A stretch of 6,287 bases of DNA. It comes from Niveispirillum sp. (GTDB lineage: Bacteria > Pseudomonadota > Alphaproteobacteria > Azospirillales > Azospirillaceae). Within the stretch, counting starts at the first letter, position 1, and each line of letters starts with the position of its first letter. Under the pieces are notes generated by a model that was given only the letters and a program-made list of their open reading frames with translations, had not been told where the DNA came from and did not search any database. The DNA lies in the NCBI GenBank assembly GCA_016463045.1, contig JAEMSB010000290.1, positions 1-6,287 of the forward strand, written 5' to 3'. Of this stretch, positions 1-6,287 are shown piece after piece. The position numbers were made by a program, and so were the translations under genes.

Positions 1-1191
1 CATATGGAGGGTGTGTCCTTCCACGCCTACTGGCTGCGCCTGAAACAGGCGGGGCTGGTTGACCGGATCGAGGATTGGTCCTTGCAGGCCGTGGCCAGTG
101 CGCGGGGCAAGTTCATGCGCGCCATCAATGCCGGTCGCTCGCCCCTGTCGGAAATCGCCTATGCCTTCCATTTCGATGCCGGGCTTTATGCCCGCTACCT
201 GCGCAGCTTTGCCGAAGCGCGTGGCGTGGTGCGGCGGGAGGGCAAGATCACGCGCGTGCATCAGCATCCCGAAACCGGCTTTGTGCAATCGGTCGAACTG
301 GCCGACGGCACCAAGTTGGAAGGCGATCTGTTCATCGATTGCTCCGGCTTTCGGGGCCTGTTGATCGAAGGCACCTTGAAGGCCGGTTATATCGACTGGT
401 CGCACCATCTGCCCTGTAACCGTGCCGTCGCCGTCCCGTGTGAAGGGACAGAGGCCATGACGCCCTATACCCGCTCCACCGCGCGGGCCGCCGGCTGGCA
501 ATGGCGCATCCCGTTGCAGCACCGGATCGGCAACGGCCATGTCTTCTGCTCCCATTACATGAGCGATGATGAGGCGGTGTCGGTCCTGCTCTCCAACCTG
601 GATGGCAAGCCGCTGGCCGACCCGCGCTTTGTGCCGTTCCAGACGGGGCATCGGCGGAAGATGTGGGATAAGAATGTGGTGGCCATCGGCCTGTCGTCCG
701 GCTTCCTGGAACCCTTGGAATCAACCTCGATCTGGTTGATCCAGTCGGGCCTGTCGCGCCTGATGGCCATGTTCCCGGACCTGGATTTCGACCCCGTCAC
801 CCGCGACCGCTATAACCGCATCCTGACCACCGAATATGCCGAAATCCGCGACTTCCTGATCCTGCATTACAAGGCCACCGAACGCGACGACAGCCCCTTC
901 TGGAACTATTGCCGCACCATGCCGGTGCCAGAGCGGTTACAGGAAAAGATGGATGTGTTCATGGCCCATGGCCGGACCTTCCGGGAGAATGAGGAACTGT
1001 TCAACGACACAAGCTGGTTCGCCGTCATGCTGGGCCAACTGATGGTGCCGCGCAGCTACGACCCCGTCGCCAATATCCTGAGCCTGGAGGAGACGAAGGC
1101 ACGGCTGGCCCATATCAAGGACGCGATCAGCAATTCCGCCGATTATATGCCCACCCATCGGGAATTCATCCGGCAGCATTGCGGGGCGTGA
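1..1191 (+). CDS. Flavin-dependent tryptophan halogenase family protein (C-terminal part, 5' end outside window)
   Basis: The reading frame is open from the first base and ends at TGA 1189-1191. Family members are about 500 residues, so roughly the first 100 are missing, including the N-terminal FAD-binding GxGxxG and the catalytic lysine region. The ATG at 4-6 is therefore probably internal; no ribosome binding site can be seen for it. Counting that Met as residue 1, three family motifs are visible. A flavin-domain segment FIDCSGFRG lies at 110-118. The halogenase signature WxWxIP appears as WQWRIP at 165-170. The segment GFLEPLEST lies at 233-241, where Glu239 should match the active-site Glu346 of PrnA. 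Known members use FADH2, oxygen and halide to make HOX, which halogenates tryptophan or other indoles in the cytoplasm. I do not see the Tyr-Tyr pair of the PrnA tryptophan pocket; the matching region reads HYKATERDDSPFW. Free tryptophan is therefore not an assured substrate. The codirectional peptidase gene starts 168 bases downstream. Family is sure; substrate and activity are not. Confidence 0.9.
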   Translation, partial: HMEGVSFHAYWLRLKQAGLVDRIEDWSLQAVASARGKFMRAINAGRSPLSEIAYAFHFDAGLYARYLRSFAEARGVVRREGKITRVHQHPETGFVQSVELADGTKLEGDLFIDCSGFRGLLIEGTLKAGYIDWSHHLPCNRAVAVPCEGTEAMTPYTRSTARAAGWQWRIPLQHRIGNGHVFCSHYMSDDEAVSVLLSNLDGKPLADPRFVPFQTGHRRKMWDKNVVAIGLSSGFLEPLESTSIWLIQSGLSRLMAMFPDLDFDPVTRDRYNRILTTEYAEIRDFLILHYKATERDDSPFWNYCRTMPVPERLQEKMDVFMAHGRTFRENEELFNDTSWFAVMLGQLMVPRSYDPVANILSLEETKARLAHIKDAISNSADYMPTHREFIRQHCGA

Positions 1192-1228
1192 GGGGGTTTC
1201 ATCCTCCTTGGTCCGGTTGCAGGAAGCC

Positions 1229-1243
1229 GCCATGGCCCATGGC
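1229..1243. repeat. 15-bp palindrome with a one-base centre
   Basis: GCCATGG and CCATGGC flank a single central C, giving perfect 7-bp arms in the gap after the halogenase stop. It could be a protein-binding site or chance in GC-rich DNA. The same 15-base string catggcccatggccg occurs at 960-974 inside the halogenase gene (Met-Ala-His-Gly codons) and at 1231-1245 here, so a special role is uncertain. It is not followed by a T-run, so it is not a terminator. Confidence 0.3.
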
Positions 1244-1289
1244 CGTCCCCGCATTGGCCCCCTGACACACGCCATTTTCGGCACCCCTG

Positions 1290-1306
1290 CTTAACCACTT
1301 GGTAAG
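1290..1306. promoter_or_regulatory. Imperfect 17-bp dyad, possible operator before the peptidase gene
   Basis: CTTAACCACTTGGTAAG is symmetric about C1298, with six of eight base pairs matching and outer half-sites CTTA and TAAG. It overlaps the best -35 candidate of the downstream gene, a typical place for a repressor site. No regulator gene lies in the window, so the assignment rests on symmetry and position only. Confidence 0.25.
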
Positions 1307-1327
1307 GTTTGGCGGCTCTGTTATGGA
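1299..1327 (+). promoter_or_regulatory. Weak sigma70-like promoter candidate for the M28 peptidase gene
   Basis: TTGGTA (1299-1304) and TATGGA (1322-1327) are 17 bases apart. Each matches only part of the consensus. Transcription would begin near 1334, leaving a leader of about 26 bases that still contains the ribosome binding site. TATACC at 1331-1336 is a competing -10 candidate. The 168-base gap after the halogenase gene leaves room for an independent promoter, but readthrough from upstream is equally possible, since no intrinsic terminator is visible between the genes. Confidence 0.22.
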
Positions 1328-1341
1328 TCGTATACCAAAAC

Positions 1342-1347
1342 AGGGAG
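1342..1347 (+). promoter_or_regulatory. Ribosome binding site that decides the peptidase start
   Basis: AGGGAG ends 12 bases before ATG 1360. It supports that ATG over the upstream in-frame TTG at 1309, which would add 17 residues without signal-peptide character ahead of the clear signal sequence. The spacing is slightly long. Confidence 0.55.
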
Positions 1348-1359
1348 CTTCAACCGGAC

Positions 1360-3006
1360 ATGAAGTATCTACTGCTGGCCACAGCGGCTCTTACCTCCAC
1401 CCTGGCCTTCGCGGCCGAACCTCAATTCGACATGAAACGCGTATCGGAAGATATCCGCGTCATGTCGGCGGACGATTTCCAGGGACGTGCACCCGCGACA
1501 GTGGGCGAGACGAAGACCGTCGCCTTCCTGATCGAGAAGATGAAGGCGGCGGGGCTGGAACCCGGCGGCAGCATCGGGACCGATGGCAAGCGCGGCTGGA
1601 CACAGGATGTGCCGCTGCGCATGTCCGACATTGTCGGCAAGCCCAGCCTATCGCTGAGCTATGGCGGCAAGTCCCATGCCCTGAACCAGGGCAAGGAGAT
1701 TGCGGTACGCGCCGCCTTGACGGGCCAGGACAGCGTCACCCTGAAGGATGCGCCCCTGCTGTTTGTCGGCTATGGGATCAAGGCCCCGGAACGCGGCTGG
1801 GATGATTTCAAGGGCCAGGACGTCAAGGGCAAGATCCTGGTCGTCCTGATCAACGACCCGGATTTCGAAGGGCCGGAGGGCAAGTTCGGCGGGAAGGCCA
1901 TGACCTATTATGGCCGCTGGACCTACAAGTATGAGGAGGCCGCCCGCCAGGGTGCCGCCGGCGTCCTGATCGTGCATGAAACGGCCCCCGCCTCCTATGG
2001 CTGGGCCACGGTCGCCAGCTCGAACCCGAACACGATGTTCGACATCGTGCGCGACGATCCCAAAGCCGCCCACACCCCGTTCGAAAGCTGGATCCAGCGC
2101 GACGTGGCGGTGGACCTGTTCAAGGCATCGGGCCTGGATTTCGAGAAGCTGCGGGCCGAGGCGCGCAAGGACAGCTTCCAGCCGGTGCCCCTGAAGGCCA
2201 CCTTGTCAGCGGACTACAAGGTGAAGACCGAGGTCATCACGTCCAAGAACGTGATGGGCCGCATCACGGGGACGAAGTACCCGGATGAAACCGTGGCCTA
2301 TACCGCGCATTGGGACCATATCGGCGTGGGCGAACCCGACGCCAATGGTGACAATATCTTCAATGGCGCGCTGGACAATGCGTCCGGCATCTCCACCTTG
2401 CTGGAACTGGGCCGTGCCTTCAAGGCGGCGGGTCCGGCCGAACGCTCGGTCCTGTTCCTGGCCGTGACGGCGGAGGAAAAGGGCCTGCTGGGCTCCACCT
2501 ACTATGCCAGCAACCCCGTCTATCCGTTGGGCAAGACGGTGGGCGTCATCAACATGGATGGCACCATCGGCCCCGGTCCCGCCAAGGATTTCACCATCTC
2601 CGGCACGGCCAAGCTGGGCCTGCTGGACATGCTGATCGAAGAGGGCAAGAAGGTGGGCCGCAGCTACACGCCCGATCCGCGCGTGGAAGCCGGCGGCTTC
2701 TTCCGCTCCGACCATTTCCCCATGGCCAAGGTCGGCGTGCCCGCCATCTCCTTTGGGGGCGGCATCGATCTGGTGAATGGCGGCGTGGCAGCGGGCAAGG
2801 CCTGGCGCGATGCCTATATTAAGGACAAGTACCACCAGCCCGACGATGAATGGTCGCCCGACTGGAACCTGGACGGTGCCAAGCTGGATATGGGCCTGCT
2901 CTACAGCCTGGGCCGCCGTCTGGCCAATGGTCGCGACTGGCCCAACTGGAGCCAGGATAGCGAGTTCCGGGCCGCCCGTGATGTGAGTGCGGCGGAACGG
3001 AAGTAG
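1360..3006 (+). CDS. Exported M28-family zinc metallopeptidase with PA domain
   Basis: This 548-residue protein is probably a periplasmic or secreted aminopeptidase or carboxypeptidase with a two-zinc site. ATG 1360 is chosen because it follows AGGGAG and opens directly into a signal peptide: MKY, a hydrophobic stretch to about residue 17, and a likely cut after Ala18 (AFA-AEP). There is no lipobox cysteine. A PA (protease-associated) insert spans roughly 125-225, including LLFVGYGI and GAAGVLIVHE. The M28 catalytic set is complete: His317 in AHWDH, bridging Asp339 in GALDNASG, general base Glu372 and ligand Glu373 in TAEEKG, Asp400 in NMDG, and His452 in RSDHFP. Length and domain order fit the PA-containing M28 peptidases. 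The cleaved substrate cannot be predicted. It lies downstream of and codirectional with the halogenase gene, and converges on the receptor gene with 149 bases between the stop codons. A role in processing peptides related to the receptor's ligand is inference from position only. Confidence 0.93.
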   Translation: MKYLLLATAALTSTLAFAAEPQFDMKRVSEDIRVMSADDFQGRAPATVGETKTVAFLIEKMKAAGLEPGGSIGTDGKRGWTQDVPLRMSDIVGKPSLSLSYGGKSHALNQGKEIAVRAALTGQDSVTLKDAPLLFVGYGIKAPERGWDDFKGQDVKGKILVVLINDPDFEGPEGKFGGKAMTYYGRWTYKYEEAARQGAAGVLIVHETAPASYGWATVASSNPNTMFDIVRDDPKAAHTPFESWIQRDVAVDLFKASGLDFEKLRAEARKDSFQPVPLKATLSADYKVKTEVITSKNVMGRITGTKYPDETVAYTAHWDHIGVGEPDANGDNIFNGALDNASGISTLLELGRAFKAAGPAERSVLFLAVTAEEKGLLGSTYYASNPVYPLGKTVGVINMDGTIGPGPAKDFTISGTAKLGLLDMLIEEGKKVGRSYTPDPRVEAGGFFRSDHFPMAKVGVPAISFGGGIDLVNGGVAAGKAWRDAYIKDKYHQPDDEWSPDWNLDGAKLDMGLLYSLGRRLANGRDWPNWSQDSEFRAARDVSAAERK

Positions 3007-3012
3007 GCGTTT

Positions 3013-3055
3013 GCCCCCTCACCCTTGCCCCCTTCCTGGGCATAGGTGAGGGGGC
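3013..3055. repeat. Long imperfect hairpin in the convergent gap (REP-like or terminator-like)
   Basis: GCCCCCTCACC (3013-3023) pairs perfectly with GGTGAGGGGGC (3045-3055). Inside, after a 2x2 mismatch, TGCCC (3026-3030) pairs with GGGCA (3038-3042) around a 7-base loop. The whole 43-base element therefore folds as a stem of 11 plus 5 pairs. It begins 6 bases after the peptidase stop, so it could end or protect that transcript. No T-run follows on either strand, so it is not a canonical intrinsic terminator. The CCCCCTCACC/GGTGAGGGGG arms resemble dispersed intergenic repeats of GC-rich proteobacteria, which would have to be confirmed in the genome. Confidence 0.6.
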
Positions 3056-3070
3056 GATAGCATGCCGCCC

Positions 3071-3102
3071 AAAAAAGAAAGCGGCCCGCCGGAGCGGGCC
3101 GC
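3071..3102 (-). terminator. Intrinsic terminator of the TonB-dependent receptor gene
   Basis: On the minus strand a perfect 9-bp GC stem, GCGGCCCGC with GCGGGCCGC (3094-3102 and 3081-3089), closes a 4-base loop. It is followed directly by TTTCTTTTTT (complement of 3080-3071). The stem starts 53 bases past the receptor stop codon. On the plus strand no T-run follows, so it should act mainly in the receptor's direction. Confidence 0.9.
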
Positions 3103-3155
3103 CAGTTAGGTCGGCATCGGGGAGATTTCCGACCTTTTACTAGGGAGGAAGAAGC

Positions 3156-6100
3156 TTACAGGCGACCACGCAGACCGATCATGAAGGTGCGGCCCGGCGT
3201 GTAGGAGGTGAAGGTCGCATTCTCGAACTGGAAGTAGCTGCGCTGCTTCGCGTTCGCGAGGTTAGTCACGTCAAAGGTCAGCTGCGGCAGGCCGGTGGAG
3301 CCCGTGATCTCGTTCAGATCCAGGCTGGAAGAGAAGTCCCACTGCCGGTAATCGTCACTGAACAAGGCGGCAGCCGGGATACCGTTCTGGTTCAGACCGC
3401 TGGTCTGCGAACCCTTGGTGAAGGTCTGCGAGATGCGGGCCGAAACGCCGCCATGCTCATAATAGCCGGTGACGTTGTAGGTGTACTCGGCCACGCCGAT
3501 GGCGACCGCCGGGGCGGCACCCTTGCCCTTCTGGTCGATGATGGTGGCGTTGGCGATGAAGCCAAGGCCGGGCACCACATCTTCCAGCAGGAAGTCCAGC
3601 GGCTGCACCCAGTTGAATTCCAGACCATTGACGGTCAGGCGGCCTTCGGCATTCACCTGCTGCTGCAATACGACGGTTGCCGTGCCGGGACCGCCACGGG
3701 AATTGATGGCGGCCTGTTGCGTCGGCGACAGGGTGTCATAGGTGACGCCATAGGCGGCCAGGGCCGCAAACGGCACGGTATTGGACCCGTTCACGGTGAA
3801 GCCGGTGATGGCCTTGCGGAAGGCGGCGATACCGACATACCCCTCACGGCCCGTGTAATATTCAAAGCCCAGATCGATATTTTCCGAGATGTACGGGGCC
3901 AGGGCGGAATTGCCGACCGAGCCGACATCGGCGGACGGGCCGGAGAAGTTCAGGCCCGGCAGCTGTGCATTCGGGTCCGGACGGGTCATGGTGCGCGACA
4001 GGGCGGCACGGACCACGGCATTGTCAGCCACGTTATAGGCGGCGGACGCCGAGGGCAGCCAATTGTCGTACTTGTTCTTGATATAGACGAAGTTCGTCAC
4101 GTTGGGATAACGCGAGCCGTCGGCGATCTGGGTGCCGGCCGCCGTGGTGTTGCGCGGGTCGGGCAGGCTGACGCGGCCACCCACCTTCTGATCGGTCTGG
4201 ACCCAACGCATACCGATATTGAAACGTAGATCCTGACCGTCGATCTGACGGATGCCGTTCACCTCGCCATAGGCGCCAAGCGTCTCTTCACCGATGAAAC
4301 CGCCCGAGGCACCGGTGTTCGACGAACCGGCCTCCGGCGTTGCGTCATGGAACTGATCATACTTGCTGTCGGTCTTGAACTTGTCCCAATCGACCGTCAG
4401 GAAGCCGAACTTGCCCGGCTTCAGATAGTTGGCGAAGGAAGCGTTGGGGATCAGCGAGCCGGCATAGGTGACGCCGCCCGTCTTGCCCGCCGTATAGCCC
4501 GTACCATAGCCGGGATAAGTCGGATAGCCGGCAGGCGCCGCACCCGGCTGGTTCAGGCCGGCGCAGGGCGGCTGGGTGTTGGGGCTGGGCAGGAAGACGG
4601 ACGGATTGTTGCCGCAGACGGCGTTCTGCCAGGCCTGGCTGTTGTCATAGGCGCGGATGCGGCGGGACACGTCGTCCCAGGCGCCGCCGACCTTCAGGTT
4701 CAGACTTTCATCACCCCAGGTGACATTGGCGCGCGCGCCCTTGGTTTCGGTCGTGCGGCGTTCGTCCTGCATGTTGACGCGGCCACCGGGCCAGCCGAAC
4801 TGCTTGGGATCGTTCAGGTCGATATTGCTGGAGATGTCGGGGACACCGCCATTGTTCTTATAGGTGACGGTCACGCCGGAGCTGGCGGGCGTCAGCGGGC
4901 CGACGGTGGGCGATTCACGGTGGAAGGTGGACTTGGTGTAGTTCGCCTGCATGTCGAACTTCAGATTATCGGTGATCTGATAATCGAAGCCGGGATTGAC
5001 GCCGTAGAATTCCGTGTCTTCGAAGAAGGGACGGTATTCCAGGAAGAACTGGGCGTTGGCGAAGGTGCCCTCGGTCACCACGCAGCCGGCGGAGCAGTCG
5101 GTACGATCAACCTTCATGTTGATCGGGATCGCCGCGCCATTGCGGCCGACCCAGTTCATGTCCACGCGTTCCAGGTCGTTCTTCTTCTTGCCATACAGGC
5201 TGTCGACATAGAAATGCAGATCCTCGGTGGCGTGCAGTTCAAACGCGGCGACGGCGCTGACCCGGTCGCGGGTGCCGAAAATCTCCGCAGGACGGCCCAG
5301 GCGCGGGATGATGGCATTATCCAGCTGCTGGATGGTCAGGCCGGGGTTGAGTGCCAGCAGGGCGGCGCGGTCCAGCGTGGAGCCGGCGACCAGGCCATTG
5401 CCGGCATTGGCCGGAACGGTGGCCGGAATGGTCCAGTTGCCGCCACCCGTGCTGTTACAGCCGGTCGTGGCGCCGCACTGGGCCGCCGACAGGTTAGCAT
5501 TGGTCCAGCCAATGGTCTCAAAGCCCGGCGTGCTGACCTGATTGCGCACCCCGGCGACACCGATCAGGGCGCCGAAATTGCCCCAGGTATTGCTGGCCAG
5601 GGCAGAGGCGCGGCCACCCCACTTGTCGGCCTCGCTGTTCTTGGTGGTCTGCAAGGAATAGCTGACGCGCGGGCCGTCGCTGTCAAAAGGACGGGCGCTG
5701 CGCATGTTCACGGTGCCGGCGGCACCGCCCTCCACCATGCCGGCGTTCGGGCTTTTCGACACGGTCAGCTGCGTGAACAGTTCCGTGGGGAACATGTCCA
5801 GATCGACCTCGCGGTTGGTGCTCTGCGCGTCCGTGCGGCCCGTGGAGGCGACGGCAACGGGGGCGCCATTCAGCAGCACCTTGGTGAAATTGGTGCCCAG
5901 GCCGCGGATGGCAACGGAGATGCCTTCGCCCGAGACTTCGCGGTTGATGGTGATGCCGGGAACGCGGTTGAAGCTTTCGGCGATGTTGGTGTCCGGGAAC
6001 TTGCCGATATCCTCGGCAAAGATGCTGTCCTGGAAGCCGGTGGCGTTGCGCTTGTCATTGGTGGAATTGGCAAGGCTGGACCGGAAGCCGGTCACCACGA

Positions 6101-6242
6101 TCTCTTCCAGCGTATCGCCGCTGCCGCCGCCCGTCACGGTCTGTGCCTGGGCCGGCAGGAAGGCACCCGCCGTCAGGCAGGTGGCCATCAGCAGCACAGC
6201 CTTGTGGGACAGTTTGGTGAGACGCGTTTCCTTCAAACTCAT
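3156..6242 (-). CDS. TonB-dependent outer-membrane receptor (TonB-Xanth-Caul type)
   Basis: This complete 1028-residue protein is an outer-membrane active transporter energised by TonB-ExbB-ExbD. The ATG at 6242-6240 follows a strong ribosome binding site by 5 bases. A signal peptide covers residues 1-33 (hydrophobic VLLMATCLTAGAF, cut likely after AQA). The TonB box EEIVVTG is at 46-52. The plug domain spans about 64-185, with the subfamily hallmark AEDIGKFPDTNIAES at 76-90, followed by RVPGITI, VAIRGLG and EGGAAGTVNM. The remainder is the beta-barrel, with the conserved LSRTMTRP at 748-755 and the closing strand GRTFMIGLRGRL. No N-terminal STN signalling domain is present, so direct sigma-factor signalling is not suggested. 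The mature protein has just six cysteines in three close pairs (256/262, 383/387, 543/560), plus a Tyr/Gly/Pro-rich stretch at 572-586. The last residue is Leu rather than the usual aromatic. Relatives import sugars, oligosaccharides, peptides or other nutrients; the ligand here is unknown. It is monocistronic toward its terminator and converges on the M28 peptidase gene. Confidence 0.95.
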   Translation of the reverse strand: MSLKETRLTKLSHKAVLLMATCLTAGAFLPAQAQTVTGGGSGDTLEEIVVTGFRSSLANSTNDKRNATGFQDSIFAEDIGKFPDTNIAESFNRVPGITINREVSGEGISVAIRGLGTNFTKVLLNGAPVAVASTGRTDAQSTNREVDLDMFPTELFTQLTVSKSPNAGMVEGGAAGTVNMRSARPFDSDGPRVSYSLQTTKNSEADKWGGRASALASNTWGNFGALIGVAGVRNQVSTPGFETIGWTNANLSAAQCGATTGCNSTGGGNWTIPATVPANAGNGLVAGSTLDRAALLALNPGLTIQQLDNAIIPRLGRPAEIFGTRDRVSAVAAFELHATEDLHFYVDSLYGKKKNDLERVDMNWVGRNGAAIPINMKVDRTDCSAGCVVTEGTFANAQFFLEYRPFFEDTEFYGVNPGFDYQITDNLKFDMQANYTKSTFHRESPTVGPLTPASSGVTVTYKNNGGVPDISSNIDLNDPKQFGWPGGRVNMQDERRTTETKGARANVTWGDESLNLKVGGAWDDVSRRIRAYDNSQAWQNAVCGNNPSVFLPSPNTQPPCAGLNQPGAAPAGYPTYPGYGTGYTAGKTGGVTYAGSLIPNASFANYLKPGKFGFLTVDWDKFKTDSKYDQFHDATPEAGSSNTGASGGFIGEETLGAYGEVNGIRQIDGQDLRFNIGMRWVQTDQKVGGRVSLPDPRNTTAAGTQIADGSRYPNVTNFVYIKNKYDNWLPSASAAYNVADNAVVRAALSRTMTRPDPNAQLPGLNFSGPSADVGSVGNSALAPYISENIDLGFEYYTGREGYVGIAAFRKAITGFTVNGSNTVPFAALAAYGVTYDTLSPTQQAAINSRGGPGTATVVLQQQVNAEGRLTVNGLEFNWVQPLDFLLEDVVPGLGFIANATIIDQKGKGAAPAVAIGVAEYTYNVTGYYEHGGVSARISQTFTKGSQTSGLNQNGIPAAALFSDDYRQWDFSSSLDLNEITGSTGLPQLTFDVTNLANAKQRSYFQFENATFTSYTPGRTFMIGLRGRL

Positions 6243-6247
6243 GATAA

Positions 6248-6258
6248 CTCCCTCCCTC
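6248..6258 (-). promoter_or_regulatory. Strong ribosome binding site of the receptor gene
   Basis: On the minus strand GAGGGAGGGAG stands 5 bases before the ATG. It is a double purine-rich Shine-Dalgarno-like stretch that fixes the start and predicts efficient translation. The next internal Met (residue 19) lies within the hydrophobic core of the signal peptide and is not a competing start. Confidence 0.8.
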
Positions 6259-6264
6259 AGGGTT

Positions 6265-6282
6265 GGCCGCTCAAGGGCGGCC
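6265..6282 (-). other. Small hairpin in the receptor leader
   Basis: GGCCGC (6265-6270) and GCGGCC (6277-6282) form a perfect 6-bp stem with a 6-base loop. It sits just upstream of the receptor's ribosome binding site. If transcribed it could stabilise the leader or mark an operator. The window ends 5 bases beyond it, so the promoter is not visible and the element may be part of something larger. Confidence 0.35.
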
Positions 6283-6287
6283 TTGGT

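Noticed and set aside
4..6. ATG as the true start of the halogenase gene
   Set aside because: The frame is open before it, there is no ribosome binding site, and the family's N-terminal flavin-binding region would be absent. The gene more likely continues beyond the window.
960..1245. Direct repeat of catggcccatggccg (960-974 and 1231-1245)
   Set aside because: Only 15 bases, one copy coding within the halogenase, and low in complexity; most likely chance.
1309..1359. In-frame upstream TTG start for the peptidase (17 more residues)
   Set aside because: It would bury the signal peptide behind a non-signal extension and overlap the promoter and ribosome binding site region; ATG 1360 fits better.
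1299..1805. 168-codon plus-strand frame overlapping the start of the peptidase gene
   Set aside because: It is out of frame with the peptidase, rich in Arg/Gly/Asp as expected for a shifted frame, and shows no domain.
2206..2835. 209-codon open frame on the minus strand, antisense to the peptidase
   Set aside because: It covers the peptidase's conserved catalytic region, and its product is of shadow-frame composition with no known motif.
3453..4229. 258-codon open frame on the plus strand, antisense to the receptor
   Set aside because: It lies wholly inside the receptor gene, has no recognisable domain, and is explained by GC-rich codon bias opening antisense frames.
6174..6182. Cys22 in the receptor signal sequence as a lipoprotein cleavage site
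   Set aside because: The residues before it (LMAT) do not make a proper lipobox, and a normal AQA cleavage site follows at residues 31-33.

Overview
The window looks like chromosome from a GC-rich alphaproteobacterium. The codons are strongly GC-biased. The large receptor belongs to the TonB-dependent receptor subfamily that is expanded in Caulobacterales, Sphingomonadales and some Rhodospirillales (and also in Xanthomonadales). The genus cannot be fixed from this sequence alone.

Layout: (1) 1-1191, plus strand: the C-terminal roughly 400 residues of a flavin-dependent, tryptophan-halogenase-family protein, cut by the left edge of the window. (2) 1192-1359: a short gap holding two dyad-symmetric sites, a weak promoter candidate and the ribosome binding site of the next gene. 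(3) 1360-3006, plus strand: an exported M28-family zinc metallopeptidase with a PA domain and a complete set of metal and catalytic residues. (4) 3007-3155: a convergent gap with a long hairpin (3013-3055) and a textbook intrinsic terminator serving the minus-strand gene (3071-3102). (5) 3156-6242, minus strand: a complete 1028-residue TonB-dependent outer-membrane receptor with signal peptide, TonB box, plug and barrel. (6) 6243-6287: its leader, with a strong purine-rich ribosome binding site and a small hairpin.

Together the genes resemble the nutrient-uptake loci of these bacteria, in which a TonB-dependent receptor is grouped with hydrolases and a halogenase-like flavoprotein. By inference, the receptor imports a ligand across the outer membrane, the periplasmic peptidase may trim peptide material, and the cytoplasmic halogenase-like enzyme has an unknown role. 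The substrate cannot be read from the sequence. The genes are not one operon: the receptor is transcribed toward the other two. No mobile element, CRISPR array, tRNA or rRNA was seen. The most interesting points are the halogenase-like enzyme beside a receptor and peptidase, the three local cysteine pairs in the receptor, and the structured intergenic sequences.
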